From Cinnamomum chago (Eukaryota; Streptophyta; Magnoliopsida; Laurales; Lauraceae), in the NCBI GenBank assembly GCA_038049695.1, contig CP142455.1:22667501-22731500 (forward strand): a stretch of DNA of 64,000 nucleotides. The letters run 5' to 3'. The notes beneath the pieces are model-generated. The model was not told where the DNA came from. It saw only the letters and a program-made list of their open reading frames with translations, and did not search any database. The position numbers and the translations under genes are program-made. Positions within the stretch are counted from its first letter, which is position 1; the number at the start of each line of letters is the position of its first letter. Shown here piece by piece: positions 11,111 through 22,493 of the stretch.

Positions 11111-12819
11111 TGAGGTCTTAGTTTCTTGTAATTATAATTAATGTTTCAAGTTTATTTAGCGGTTATGTACAACTAGCTAATCATGTAAGGGTAAAGGCCA
11201 TAATTCTAAGGTGGGCCTGCAATATAATCGTCTATATTTGTAATATTTGACAATATCAATCTAGATCACGGATTTATTATCCATTAAAAGTAATAACTTT
11301 GTTTCTTTGGTCCAGGAGTAGATTTGAAGGCACCAGGGATGGTTCCAATGGTTCTTTCTACAGGGGGGTTGAAGATCAAAGTGAGGCTCTGAGGCCTCTC
11401 ATCTTGCATAAGTTCAATAACAAAAGCAGATAAGTATGCCATGGCTTTCTCAATTTATGATATCAAAAGTCTTTTCAAATTTTTTTTTTGGGACAAACAT
11501 GTCCATGAAAGGGAAGGGAAAAAGGGGATTAATTACCTGCATGGTCAAAGGCACTTCAACTAATTTGGTGTTTCTATTGCAAGGAATGCAGCATCTGATG
11601 TCAGATGCTATGGTGGTCATTAGAGAGCATTACTGGACAACCGCCACTGAAATGTCATACTGTTCGGGTATCAACATGCTGTTGCCATCATCTGAATTGC
11701 TGTAGTCACTTTCTGGGTACTCTCCCTACAAGACATAGAAGAAAGAAGGGGTTAGAGAAGTAGAAGTCAGACCATTAAGATACAGTTTACCGTCCTCAGA
11801 TTTCATGAGTTTTCTTTTTCTTTCTTTTTTTTTTTATTTTATAAAAATGTTTTTCATTGCTGAAAGCCTTTGGTAATTTGGAAGCATGCGACTATTGAGG
11901 ACACTATAATGAGCCTCAACTAAAGACAGTTGGCTGCAATGCCAAGGGGGTTAAAAGAATGCATAATATCATTTTTTTTTCCATCGCAAATGCATAAAAG
12001 CATTAAAAATGCCCAGCTAGAGAGAAAATTAAAGTAATGCCCAGGAAAGAGTGTTCCAAAGAGGGGGTATCTCAGTGCTCTCATAAATAAGCTATTAAAA
12101 AAACTCAAAGCTATAGTTTGTCCCCACTTATGGTCAGAAACATGTCTTAATTCAGATGTGGATACTTTTGAAGGGAGAGAACAAAATTTAACATATCCTA
12201 CCACTCTTAGTACAAGCAAGGTTAGGTTAAAACTTACAACTAATATTGTGAGTTGGGCATCTCCAAGAAAACTGAAACGAATGTCAATAAGAACCACCTT
12301 CATATGAATTGATTGATGTACAAGGAATTAATTGATGTACAAGCAAGAAAACCTTCCTCAGATCCAGGGCTGGAAACTCTTCTGACTGTTTTGAAGATTG
12401 TTTCAAACAGTTACAATTCAGCAATGTTGTTTGTCGATGTCTTTAGTTCTGACTTCACTCATTGCCTTAAAAACACGAGCTAAATCCGTCCATGCTCTCT
12501 CAGTGGCCAATAAATAGAAAAGAACTAGGTTCATCAGCGTGAAGTCTAATGCCACCTTTCATTTTTGCTTTCTGTTTGACGACTTCTCTATTTAGTTGGT
12601 AATATACAAGTACATCAGTATGTCTTCAAACTGAAGCTGAAACAGAAATTTCCCATCAACTAGGTGCCATACACTAAATAGAATAGGGAACTGCAGAGTC
12701 CCATCACACTTCTCTACCCTCACAAGCATCGGAACTAAGTTCATATATATGGTTGCAGAAAGGGAAGACCTGAGCTTTCCCACTTAAATGTGTATCATCA
12801 CCAAATGCACCATGTCCTT
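11111..12819. other. Sequence downstream of the PPR gene
   Basis: No recognisable gene is present. It is likely to include the 3' untranslated region of the minus-strand PPR gene immediately left of 12820. Homopolymer T runs occur near 11470 and 11820-11840. Short open frames show no known motif. Confidence 0.45.
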
Positions 12820-15525
12820 TTAACCACATATACTGTCAACTTGCATGTCATCAGAAGACATGCTCAAACTGAGTTCAACTATTTGAGCAAGCCTTGCTGA
12901 TCTACAGTTTGATGATTTGTAGCTACATAGGTATTCAACAATAACGTACATGAGAAATTCAAAAAGCTGTCCTTTCTCTGGTATTCTTCTATCAACTTTA
13001 ACATCTTCTAGCATGTCACGATAAGCTCTTTCTAGTATATTATATGTGACATCATCAAAAACAATGGGCACGTCACTCAATTTTTGAGACCACATCAAAG
13101 CACTTTCAGCCATCCCTTGCTTGCAGAAGTGAGAGAGCAAAGTACAAATAGTAACGATATTGGGAAAGAAGGCCATTTTAATAAATTTTCCTGTCAGAAT
13201 TAAAGCACGGTCAAGCACATCGTTGCAAATACCATTCAATATGGTATTGTACGTAACTGTATTAGGATCAATACCCATTGGAATAAGCTCATCTAACATT
13301 TTCACAGCTCGACTCATCACACGGCTTCTACAAAGACCATGGATCCATATATTGTATGTTGTTATGTCCGGTTCGCAACCAACAGCAGACATCTTATTCA
13401 CAAAATCAATAGCAGTATACATGTCATAAGCTTTACAGTATGCATCAATCAAAATATTATAAGTAACAACATCTGGGGTCAAGCCACTGCTGTGCATGTG
13501 CATATATACATTATTTGCTATCCTCAATCTCCCCTGCTTACAGAGCCCATCAATTATTATATTGGTCGTGAATATATCAGGCAAAAGCCCCTTTTGCCGC
13601 ATCTCACTCTCCAACTTCAGTGCTTCAGTCATGTTACCATTCTTACAGAACCCATGGATCAACGAGTTGTATGTGAAGTTGTTTGGCACCAATCCTCTCT
13701 TTGACATCTCAAAAAATGCCTCTAGGGCCTCATCCATATAATTTGTCTTACAGAGACCGTTAATTAAGGCTGAGAATGAAACAACATCAGGAGAGATCCC
13801 TTTCTGTTCCATCTCTTTCCACAAGTGTAGAGCATTTGTCTTATTTCCAATTCTGAAATATGCATCTATTAGAATTGTGAAAGCAGTTGAATTGATGCAA
13901 AAGCCTTTCTCTATCATGCTAGCCATCAGTTTTACAGCCTCTTGCAATCTTCCTCTCTTACATAAGCCCATGAGCAAGGAATTGCATGTTGAAGTTGAAG
14001 GTATCAGCCCAAATCTCAGCATCACATGATACATATCAAATGCATCATCTTCTAAACCGGTTCTAATAAACCCAGTGATGATTGAGTTAAAAGCAAAAAT
14101 GCTTGGAGGCACACCCTTCTTAATCTTATGCAGCAGAAGCCCCACAGCATCATCCAACCGCCCTTCCCAGCAGAGTCTTGTGATAAAGAGATCTAATGCA
14201 GAGTGATCTGGAAGGACATCTGTCACCAACACATCCCGCAACAACCTATCACCATCTTCTTGCTTGCCAAACTTGCAGTGCCCTGAAACAAGAATATTTA
14301 AAGTAAAGCAATCTGGGGTGAAACCTTTCTCCTTCATTTCTACATAAACCAAGTTCGCAACATCCATTTCTCCAGCCTTAGCATACCCATCTATGAGAAT
14401 GTTATATGCAAATTGATTGGGTGCAATACCTTCCTCACACATTTCCTTGAAGAATCTCCTCGCTTCCTGCATATTTCCTTCCTTACACAAAGCCTTAAGA
14501 AGTGTATTGAAAGTAACTGTATTTGGACTGCAACCCATGTCAATCATTGAGTTCAGAAGTTCAAAAGCATCTGATGATCGTCCATAAACGCAATGTGCAT
14601 TGATAACAATATTATAAGTGTAAATATCTGGTTTGCATCCAAATTTGCACATAACCTGAAGGAGACTCTCCCCTTTACGAATATCACCTCTGCGGCAAAA
14701 ACCAAGAACCATAGTATTAAATGTTCTATTGCCAGGGCGGGGACCCTTACGGAGCATGTCCCTGAACAAATCCCAAACTGTAGAGAATTCACCCCTCTGA
14801 TACAATAACTTTATCAGAATGCTTATTGATGATGCACCTGGCTTCAACCCTCGTTCTCGAATCCTATTCAAAACCTGCATTGCAGAAGACACTGCACCTG
14901 CATGCAAAAAAGCCCTAAAAACAATATCAAGGACGCAAAATTCAGTTACATATGCTCGGTGATCTCTCCACATCAGATCCAATACTTCGCTGCCTCGATT
15001 CTGTCCAATTCTTGTAATTACACAGGAAATGATATCTTGGGAGAGCAATCGCAGGCTGTCAACTGCTAGGAGAAGGGCCACAATGCAAGATGATGTGATG
15101 AATGCCTCTGAACTGCCTGGTAACGCAAATTTGAAGAACAAAACAGCAGAGCGGTAATTGCCGAATGATTTCATTATCTTGACAAGTGATGAAAGTGAAT
15201 TTAATGACAGAAAGGCCTTGAGGGAAGTGCATTGCCCTCTTTTGATTGTTCTCAACAAGCTGATGATGACCTCATGCCGCTCAATTGGGTTGATGTGCAG
15301 CGAACAATGATCAGTGGAGGGTAGGAACTGATCAATGATATGGCACCCACTACCAGAAGACGAAGAACTAGTCCTAGTATGGAAATGCAGGGTTTCGGGA
15401 AAAAGGATTTTGTCGGGACTCCAGAAAGCTAGGATTTGCAAGTGTGTGCATTTAGGAAAGGAGAAAGGGAGATGGAAACACCATAGATGGGGAGAAAGGT
15501 GCGAACGGCGCAGGACCACTGACAT
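12820..15525 (-). CDS. Pentatricopeptide repeat protein, P class, probably organellar
   Basis: A single uninterrupted frame encodes 901 residues. From about residue 196 to 835 it is built of 17-19 tandem 35-residue PPR motifs in almost perfect register. The (V/T)TYN-type starts fall at about 266, 301, 336, 371, 406, 476, 511, 581, 616, 651, 686, 721 and 756, and the 756 motif is 34 long. No E, E+ or DYW extension follows, so it is a P-class member. P-class proteins bind organellar RNA and affect stability, splicing or translation. The first 60 residues are rich in Leu, Ser, Arg and His with almost no acidic residues, consistent with a mitochondrial or plastid transit peptide. The gene is intronless, as is usual for this family. 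I do not assign an orthologue. Confidence 0.95.
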   Translation of the reverse strand: MSVVLRRSHLSPHLWCFHLPFSFPKCTHLQILAFWSPDKILFPETLHFHTRTSSSSSGSGCHIIDQFLPSTDHCSLHINPIERHEVIISLLRTIKRGQCTSLKAFLSLNSLSSLVKIMKSFGNYRSAVLFFKFALPGSSEAFITSSCIVALLLAVDSLRLLSQDIISCVITRIGQNRGSEVLDLMWRDHRAYVTEFCVLDIVFRAFLHAGAVSSAMQVLNRIRERGLKPGASSISILIKLLYQRGEFSTVWDLFRDMLRKGPRPGNRTFNTMVLGFCRRGDIRKGESLLQVMCKFGCKPDIYTYNIVINAHCVYGRSSDAFELLNSMIDMGCSPNTVTFNTLLKALCKEGNMQEARRFFKEMCEEGIAPNQFAYNILIDGYAKAGEMDVANLVYVEMKEKGFTPDCFTLNILVSGHCKFGKQEDGDRLLRDVLVTDVLPDHSALDLFITRLCWEGRLDDAVGLLLHKIKKGVPPSIFAFNSIITGFIRTGLEDDAFDMYHVMLRFGLIPSTSTCNSLLMGLCKRGRLQEAVKLMASMIEKGFCINSTAFTILIDAYFRIGNKTNALHLWKEMEQKGISPDVVSFSALINGLCKTNYMDEALEAFFEMSKRGLVPNNFTYNSLIHGFCKNGNMTEALKLESEMRQKGLLPDIFTTNIIIDGLCKQGRLRIANNVYMHMHSSGLTPDVVTYNILIDAYCKAYDMYTAIDFVNKMSAVGCEPDITTYNIWIHGLCRSRVMSRAVKMLDELIPMGIDPNTVTYNTILNGICNDVLDRALILTGKFIKMAFFPNIVTICTLLSHFCKQGMAESALMWSQKLSDVPIVFDDVTYNILERAYRDMLEDVKVDRRIPEKGQLFEFLMYVIVEYLCSYKSSNCRSARLAQIVELSLSMSSDDMQVDSICG

Positions 15526-16260
15526 TGGCAGGGGCTGTGATGCCAGATAAACCCCTGATCTCTATTACTCCAATCTGATTAACTATCCAAAGGGTAAAAG
15601 TCCATACATTCACAGATATGTTTGTATATGCTTTGTACTGGTGATGAACATCAGTGATTAAGAACCCGTTCTCCAATCTAGTCTCAACACATCCAGCCCA
15701 AATACCCAGATAACAATGAAAAGTAAGCTTTCAATCTTCAAATCAATCCAACTCACTCCTCTTTCTCATTACTGCTGTAAAATAAATAAGAAAATGAAGG
15801 TGGGTGTTACCTGATGAAAGCTTCTCCAACTGAGGTCTGTATGTATCCCTTTTTCAAGACCCAAATCTTCAAACCCATGAATGGTTCTGCTTCTGGGTAA
15901 CCCAGTGTAAGAAGCTGCTCATGTTTCAACCTCTTGAGAATGTGTTCTTCAGGCCTTCAACAACAACCCATCTCTTTCTATGGTTGGAAAAATGGTCAAC
16001 TCAACAGCTCTCCTAGGTTCTGCTGTTTCAACATCCAAACAGTCACCTATTGCAGGTAAATCACCCCCATCAATAGACCAAGAAAAAGAGGGAAGATCTC
16101 AAGCAATCGTCTGCTATAATTTTCAGCGAAACCCACATTGACCCAAGCTTAAAAATCAAGTCTTTATGGTCCCAAAGCAGCATACGGCTTTGTTTTCTCG
16201 CCGGAGGGGAAGAGGACGAGATAGTGAGATACAGGACAGGAAAGAGAGAGGAGAGGGTTT
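15526..16260. other. Upstream region of the PPR gene
   Basis: It contains the 5' leader and promoter of the minus-strand PPR gene. I see no TATA box I would defend and no other gene. It runs into the nested transposons that start at 16261. Confidence 0.45.
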
Positions 16261-16346
16261 TAGGGCGGCAAATGGGTCGAGTCAGATAAGGCATCAACAG
16301 GTTGAAGTCGAACCCGTTTTAAATCCAACTTGGATGGGCGGGTCAA

Positions 16347-17204
16347 GAGAAATTCTAAATGCACCCTCATGATGCTGGGCCCACCACATTCTTAGCTCAC
16401 TACATTAAAACCATAAATTATCTCTTTTTGCACAGCCCACCCGTGAATTTTTTCAGAACTGCCCCCTTCTCCTCTTTCCATAAATTTTTTCAGAACGGCA
16501 GCCCTGTTTCTCCATCTCAAGTTTGATTGCCAGCCACATCTTCTCCATTTTCCTCTTTCGGGATTACATCTTCTTCATCATCATTACATTTCTTCACCTT
16601 CAACATCCAATTTTGTTGTTTTCTTTGATGTTAATTGTCTTTCCAACTAAATAAATATATTCAGGAAATGTTACTATCTATGCAAATAGAATGGAGTGCA
16701 TGGGTTGAACATGGAATTGAAGGGACGAGAGAGAGGAGAATGTGAATGGAACCCAAAACAAAAAATATGTTCCTGTTATGCATAGATACGCAAATCCATA
16801 CACATTAAACGTGCATGGATCTTAACCCCAAGGGGTAGCTTAATTGGCCTAGGACCACGGTTTGCACCCGGAGATTGTGGGTTCGAAACTCCGCTACCAC
16901 ACTAGGGCTACAGGGGATTTATCCGGCTTCCCTCTGGGCCCGGAGGGATTAGTCCAACCCAAAGGGTTGGGAACCCTCCGACAGCAACAAAAAAAAAAAA
17001 ACGTGCACGGATCTATGTACCAGTGCATAATTTTTTTACTCGATATATGAAAACCGTGCACGTCTAATATGCACGGATCTGCATATCCGTGAATAAATGA
17101 AGTTTAGAGTACCGTCAGAATTTCACATATGGGCGTTTTGGTAATAAATTTTTTTTTAAATGCAGCTGTGCTCAGTGAAACAAACGGTCCATTTAGAATT
17201 TCTC
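16347..17204. mobile_element. MULE-like non-autonomous element
   Basis: The ends are GAGAAATTCTAAATGCACC (16347) and, on the reverse strand, GAGAAATTCTAAATGGACC (from 17204), matching at 18 of 19. The flanks GCGGGTCAA and AGGAGTCAA agree at 6 of 9, which may be a decayed 9-bp duplication. The interior holds repeated GTGCACGGATCT-type words and no transposase. The ends resemble those of the element at 51470-51910. Confidence 0.6.
16823..16999 (+). mobile_element. tRNA-derived SINE
   Basis: It carries a Pol III box A (TAGCTTAATTGG, 16836-16847), a box B (GGTTCGAAACT, 16880-16890) and a 3' oligo(A) tail ending at about 17000. Flanking target duplications are AACGTGCATGGATCT (16808-16822) and AACGTGCACGGATCT (17000-17014), with one mismatch. 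It is about 175 bp long and inserted within the MULE-like element. Confidence 0.9.
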
Positions 17205-17247
17205 AGGAGTCAACCCGATACGTAAGACCCGGCAGCATTTTTTAAAC

Positions 17248-17270
17248 TTTTTTTTTTTTTTTTTTTTTTT
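17248..17270 (-). repeat. Poly(T) run, possible tail of a minus-strand retroposon
   Basis: Twenty-three T residues are followed by ACCTAGGGTATCCCTCGAGG. On the minus strand this would be an oligo(A) tail after about 180 bp of unique sequence. I could not find box A/box B or a target duplication with confidence, so it is only a candidate. Confidence 0.35.
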
Positions 17271-17638
17271 ACCTAGGGTATCCCTCGAGGACCCAACTTT
17301 CGGACCTTCAGCCTTTGGCTTGAGGTTACCCGATTCTGACGAGAAATGACTATTCCAAAATGGAGTTGCATGAATAACTAAGAGGAAACCCGAAAGGTAG
17401 AAAGATCCAATTCCTTGTACTCCATCATCTTCTGAGTAGCCCTTTTTCATTCAAAGAACCCTCATTAGTTTTACTGGATTGGGTAGGATTGAAGGGTAAC
17501 GATGGTAGCTGGTAAGTTAAAGGGCATTCGGGTAAAAAAGGGTCATGTGGGCTAACTTCTAACCCGACCCGTTTCATTCGCATTAGGTGGGTCGGGTATA
17601 AGCCGAGCTGATGGGTCGGGCAAGTCTTGCTACCTCTA

Positions 17639-18792
17639 GCTTTACAAGGGAACGAATAATCAGGTTTGGGTCACTGGTAAGTTCACGGATGGACTCAATC
17701 TGGACCCAAACAAATTGGGCCCGAAAGATGAGTTCGTTGTACACCCGGTTATCTGACCCGATAAATCCGCACATAGGACAAGGGCACATTTTAATGCAGA
17801 CTCAAACCCCAATGCCATATTTTAAATTTCCATTTTACTATATATATAGTAACTTTAATCTGATATTTTATTAGTATGTTTATGGGCCATCATCATTGTG
17901 AATGACAGGAACATGAACAGAGCATAGGTTTAGGAAATCCTTCACCTGCTCATAGTTCACATGATAAATGTGTTTCCGGACTACAGTAAGGTGTTACTTG
18001 GATGTGGCCTCATTTCTGCGATTTTTGTCGGGCGCACCGTGCACGGGTAAATATTATCTCTCACAAATTTATTGAAATTGTCTTAAATTAATATATATTT
18101 ATATGCATTGCAAACAACATAAATGGTTCTCCTACATTGGAAGTTAACTACTCAATTCACCCACCTACACGCAACACTAGTCTCTGGTCAATTAAGCGAC
18201 AATTGGAGATGAAACCTCAATACCCTTGTGAGAAGGATAAATATCTTACCAGTGATCTTCATCTATGTCCATTAGAAATGTACGATCGAATTTTTTGTAT
18301 CATCGGGATACACTCAAATATGGTTTGGAAAATTCAATTTAGCCACTTCTTGGTAAATGCAATTTAGGTGGAAATGAAATGACGGTTTCGATCCATTATA
18401 TATAAATATATATGAGCAAGGGGCTCATGTTTAAATGGACCAAACACATGACCCTTAAATTGCACATGTCTATCAACTTTCAATCAGATCCGAGTTTACA
18501 CATGACCCTCCTAAATTGCACATGTCCACCAAACTATTGGATTGACTGTGTCTCGATCCGAATTGACTATTGACCATTAAACTTTTGGGCCAATATAGAG
18601 ATGATAGAAATCACGGTTAGGGCTAAACTTTTGGGCCCCACCACACACTTTAGCTTACCTCATCCTAAGCTTGAGCTTAGGAGAGTTGGTGGTTTCAAAT
18701 TGAAATCCATTCCAATTCGCTCCAATTGATTTTGACTTATCCAATTTAATTTACTTTGACCCTAGCAAACGGGTCAGTAAAAATTAATCATG
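17639..18792. other. Intergenic, AT-rich
   Basis: No gene is recognisable. A short internal repetition around ACACATGACCCT...AAATTGCACATGTC occurs at about 18445 and 18495. Confidence 0.4.
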
Positions 18793-18862
18793 GTAAATGC
18801 CAAGACTTGAACTCAAGACTCTACCGCTACACCACAGAGCATCTTTTTGTTAATAGTTATCA
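18793..18862 (-). repeat. tRNA-derived SINE-like fragment, minus copy
   Basis: On the minus strand the sequence CTGTGGTGTAGCGGTAGAGT resembles a Pol III box A region and GAGTTCAAG a box B. The spacing between them is too short for a real tRNA. A 30-bp stretch (18827-18856) is repeated perfectly inverted at 19953-19982. Confidence 0.5.
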
Positions 18863-19952
18863 ATAAAAACTTAAAATTAGTTAATGAAGAAGGGACCCAG
18901 CCCCACTTTGGAATATTGACCGGGAGTTGGAATTTATCTACGAGGTATTTATAAAAATAACTATATTTTTAGAATAGTGACCCCTATAAATGCTATTGTT
19001 ATTAGTTTCATACTTATGCATTGTACTTTAAGCATAGGTGATTAAACTTTTGAAATGACTATTTTATATGATTTCCTATATAGTCATTAATTTTCTATGA
19101 CAACCATTTTACAATAAAACTAACTCAAATGAATATATAATATATGGAATTGATAAAAAAAAAATAATAAGTTTCATAATTAATAAGAAAATAACAATAT
19201 TATTGAAAAAAGAAAAACTTGCGATAACAACATGGAGCTAAAGAGGAGGTGGGAAACTTTCTATGTAACTGATGTGCTACTATGAACGCTTGCCGAGGGA
19301 GAAAGAGTGGAGTTTGGTTTTTTTCTTTTTTGTGTGTGTGGCTTTAACTTTTATAAATCGTGATGAAATGGAGTGGAACACCACGATAGATCCCATCTAT
19401 TAAAAATCACAATCATTAAGGCAAACATTCTTGCTATTTATGGGATACATCAAATTCTCATCTTATTCTGGGTTCTTTCCACGGTCAAATTGATTCTCTG
19501 ATAAAAAAATACAAAATACTGGAGTTTTCCAAAATAAGTTTTTTCTGTGATTTGGACTCTCTATCATGCCTTTTGTCCATTAAGAAACTCCAAATATTAT
19601 CATCCTATTTCTATCAAGGCAATAGCATTTGAGTGTTAATGGGTCCTAGTGTCTAAGTGCCACTAATATAAAGAATTTCAAATATTTTTGTTTGTTCTGA
19701 TTATATGATTGTTTTTTCTTTTTTTTAGAATGTGAAATGCTGATTTCTAGGTTGTCTAATTTATTTAATCCTTAGTCTTTTTTATTTAATTCACTCTCGG
19801 TTCTTTTTATCTATTAATTTTAATTGTACTTTTTTTTTTAAGAATGCAGAACTAATGGTAAAAAGAATCTTCAATAATATTGGTCCATCTACATGAATAA
19901 TTAGGCTCATTCTTATTATCATCATTTTCTACTTAATTTCTCCAATATAATT
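18863..19952. other. AT-rich sequence between inverted tRNA-like copies
   Basis: No gene is recognisable. It includes one arm of the direct duplication beginning near 19805. Confidence 0.4.
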
Positions 19953-20180
19953 CTATTAACAAAAAGATGCTCTGTGGTGTAGTGGTAGGGTCGCCCCTTT
20001 GAAATCCATATTGTCCTGAGTTTGTCTGGTTTCTTTTTTATTTATTGATTTTGATTGTATACTTTTTTTTTAAGAATGTGGAACTAATGGTAAAAAGAAT
20101 CTCCAATAACATTCGTCCATCTAAATAAAGAATTAAGATCATTCTTATTATCATTATTTTCTACTTTCTACAATATAATT
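19805..20180. repeat. Direct duplication of about 150 bp, arms 19805-19960 and 20025-20180
   Basis: Both arms contain AACTAATGGTAAAAAGAATC and a following CATTCTTATTATCAT block and end in CAATATAATTCTAT. They are separated by the plus-strand tRNA-like segment. The arms differ by several substitutions and indels. Confidence 0.75.
19953..20030 (+). repeat. tRNA-derived SINE-like fragment, plus copy
   Basis: It shares 30 identical bases, inverted, with 18827-18856, including GATGCTCTGTGGTGTAG. Further 3', TCCTGAGTTTGTCTGG may be a degenerate box B. A functional tRNA cannot be folded from it by eye. Confidence 0.5.
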
Positions 20181-21303
20181 CTATTTCTCTATGCCAATGA
20201 GAGAACTTTCATTTTTTCCATTCATTTACTTTTAAGCTCATTGTATTTTATTAGAACAACTTCAATAATTCTTTTGTTTCTTTGTGTCTCTTTTTAGTAC
20301 CGTCTCAGGTCTTATTTGCATGCTTAGTTTAGATCAGTGTTCAACCCATTTTAAAATATGAGCATCTTGAGACAATTGGTGTAATTAAACATTTCAATTT
20401 GAGAGGTAAACCTTTTTTAATTCATTTACTTTTGAGTTCATCATATTTTATTTGAGCAATTTTAATTATGTCATTTTAATATGATTTATACAAAAAAAAC
20501 CATCATTTTTAAATTTCTATAGATTTGCAATATTTTTATTGTTTGTATTTGTATGGTTTTCATCGATTGTGAGTTTCCTTTTTTTCCCTTTTTTGTTTCA
20601 ACTTTTGGGCATTGGGTTCTCCTTGGTGTTAGGAATTTTGTATTTGCAATTTGATGGATGCATTTTCACTTTAGCATCATTTGAATTTTCACACTTGCAT
20701 TGTTTTAGAAAACCTTGAAATCTGGTTTTATACATGCATTGCTTTTAAGATTTGTAAAAGTATTGTTTTATGCATGTTTTGTTTCTAAACTTGGATGCAT
20801 TGATTTTAGAATTCAAACTCTTTTGAAATCCTAATTCTTTGAGCATTACTTTTGTGAAATCATATTGAGAATTTAGGTTTGTGCCTTGCATGCATTCATC
20901 ACTTTCAGAATCATCTTTGTATGTATTTTCATATGAAAAGAGTTTTTAGAAATCAAGCTAGCCTTTGGATTTAAAGTTTCGAATCTATTTAGGCTTTGTG
21001 TGTTTCATGTTTTTTAAAACATCTTAAGTTGATTTAAAACATGTTACCAAGCTTGGTTTAGTGGCCCAAAAATCCCCACAAAGAGAAACCTTCAAATATG
21101 CAAAAGTTGGGATTTTTTGTCCCAGGGGGGTGGTCCGGCAGTGTCGCCGGTCGACCGGCCCAGAGGTCCCGGTCGACCGGGAACACTGCAGGCCATCTGG
21201 CCCCTGGAGCCCCAACGGTCATTTTTCTGACCGTTGTGTGATCCCGGTCGACCGAGACCTGTTTGCAGGACGACCGAGGACTAGCCGTTGGACTGTTTTT
21301 CAT

Positions 21304-21310
21304 TATAAAG
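21304..21310 (+). promoter_or_regulatory. TATA box of the copia LTR
   Basis: TATAAAG occurs in the context TTTTTCATTATAAAGTCC, just 3' of the GC-rich palindrome island. The same element is conserved in the right LTR at 26990-26996. Confidence 0.55.
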
Positions 21311-21944
21311 TCCATTCATTTCCAACCTTCTTAAGTGCTTGAACCATGAACCTTTGAGACCATATTGGAGCCAAAGAAAGGGGAAGAAGTTGGAAAGGCT
21401 AGAGGGCTATTTGGAAATCAAATACTTGAGTTTTAAAAAGGTACATCTTACTTATCATTTTGATTTCCATTAAAAGTAGAATCAATGCATGTTTAAATCT
21501 TTGTATTTTCATTGATGCATGATTTCTAGCTTTTAAAGAGTTGTTTTGCAAACTCATTTTCATCATTGGTATATTAGAATGGTTTGCAATCACTCTTATC
21601 CTAATCACATGTGTTCTTAGACTTTAACATTCATACAACTTGTTTGTTTCATTTCTTCAAAGTTGTTTGAATCTTTTATGTGATTAGTTTTATCTTCAAT
21701 CATCATTTTATAAGCTTTGATTTTAAAATGCATCATGCATTCATTTAGGAGCTTCTTTGTAGAAATTGATTGAAGAAAAGCATTTATACACTTGTGCACA
21801 CACTTTAGCTTGTTTTAGTGTATGTTTGTAATTTGATTTACACTTTCATATAAGCCTATTTAGAGGCAAATACATTGTGCTTAAATTGTATCTCTTAGAG
21901 TGTTCTTTTGTGAAGACACCCTCTTTGAGAAATCTCTCATTTGT

Positions 21945-22110
21945 AAAGGTTATTGCTTAGCCTAAGAAAAGCATTGTGTAAAGGTTATTGCTTAGCCTAA
22001 GAAAATCATCTTGTAAAGGTTATTGCTTAGCCTAGAAAAGCACATTGAGAGGTTGTTGTTTAGCCTAGAAAAACAACATTGTAAGGGTTATTGCTTAGCC
22101 TAGTAAAAAG
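21945..22110. repeat. 34-36-bp tandem array in the LTR, 5 units
   Basis: The core GTTATTGCTTAGCCTA recurs five times, with one unit degenerate (GTTGTTGTTTAGCCTA). The right LTR has four units at about 28080-28210, so the copies differ by one unit, consistent with replication slippage. Confidence 0.9.
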
Positions 22111-22369
22111 CATAAATAGTGGAAATCCGGTGGGGTGATTGAATCACAAGCCGGTAGTGGATGTAGGCATTGAGGCCGAACCACTATAAATCCTTGTGTT
22201 GTGGTGTATGCTTGTGGTGATTCATTTATTAGCTTCCGTATCTTGTTTGATTAATATCATCACTTGTGACTAGTTTATGTTAAGGAATTAAAATTTGTCT
22301 TAATTTGTCATATTTGTAGCACACCCTATTCACCCCCCCTCTAGGGTTAGGATCCTCAGGACTTTCATT

Positions 22370-22381
22370 TGGTATCAGAGC
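22370..22381 (+). other. Primer-binding site, tRNA-iMet type
   Basis: TGGTATCAGAGC begins 3 nt after the LTR end. It matches the complement of the 3' end of plant initiator methionine tRNA, the usual primer of copia elements. Confidence 0.9.
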
Positions 22382-22493
22382 TTCGTGCTCTATTTTATAG
22401 GATCAAGTGTTTGGAACTCTTGATTAGGTGTAAAAACCTAGAGTCAAAACCCTAGAGTTGTGTTTGCATGAAAATCATTAGAATGGACTCACT

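Larger units (their letters stand above)
16261..17638. mobile_element. hAT-like non-autonomous element, host of nested insertions
   Basis: The left end TAGGGCGGCAAATGGG (16261) and right end (reverse strand TAGAGGTAGCAAG from 17638) look like plant hAT termini of the TAGGGGTGGCAA type. Both subterminal zones carry GGGTCGGGT/ACCCGACCC words. If the inner insertions are removed, GGGTCAA and CCCGATACG join naturally. An 8-bp target duplication is not recognisable, so the exact ends are uncertain. Confidence 0.5.
20627..22367 (+). repeat. 5' LTR of the copia-type element (1741 bp)
   Basis: It begins TGTTAGGAATTTTG and ends CCTCAGGACTTTCA. It contains a GC-rich island with several GGTCGACC palindromes (about 21142-21275), a TATA box TATAAAG (21304-21310) and a 34-36-bp tandem array (about 21945-22110). 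Confidence 0.95.

Noticed and set aside
11436..11705. Plus-strand frame of 89 codons
   Set aside because: No domain or homology is recognisable and it contains a homopolymer T run.
17248..17460. A second SINE on the minus strand
   Set aside because: There is an oligo(A)-like tail but no convincing Pol III boxes or target duplication, so only the homopolymer is listed.
18793..20030. Functional tRNA genes
   Set aside because: Box A and box B-like words are present but the spacing is wrong and no cloverleaf or anticodon arm can be drawn.
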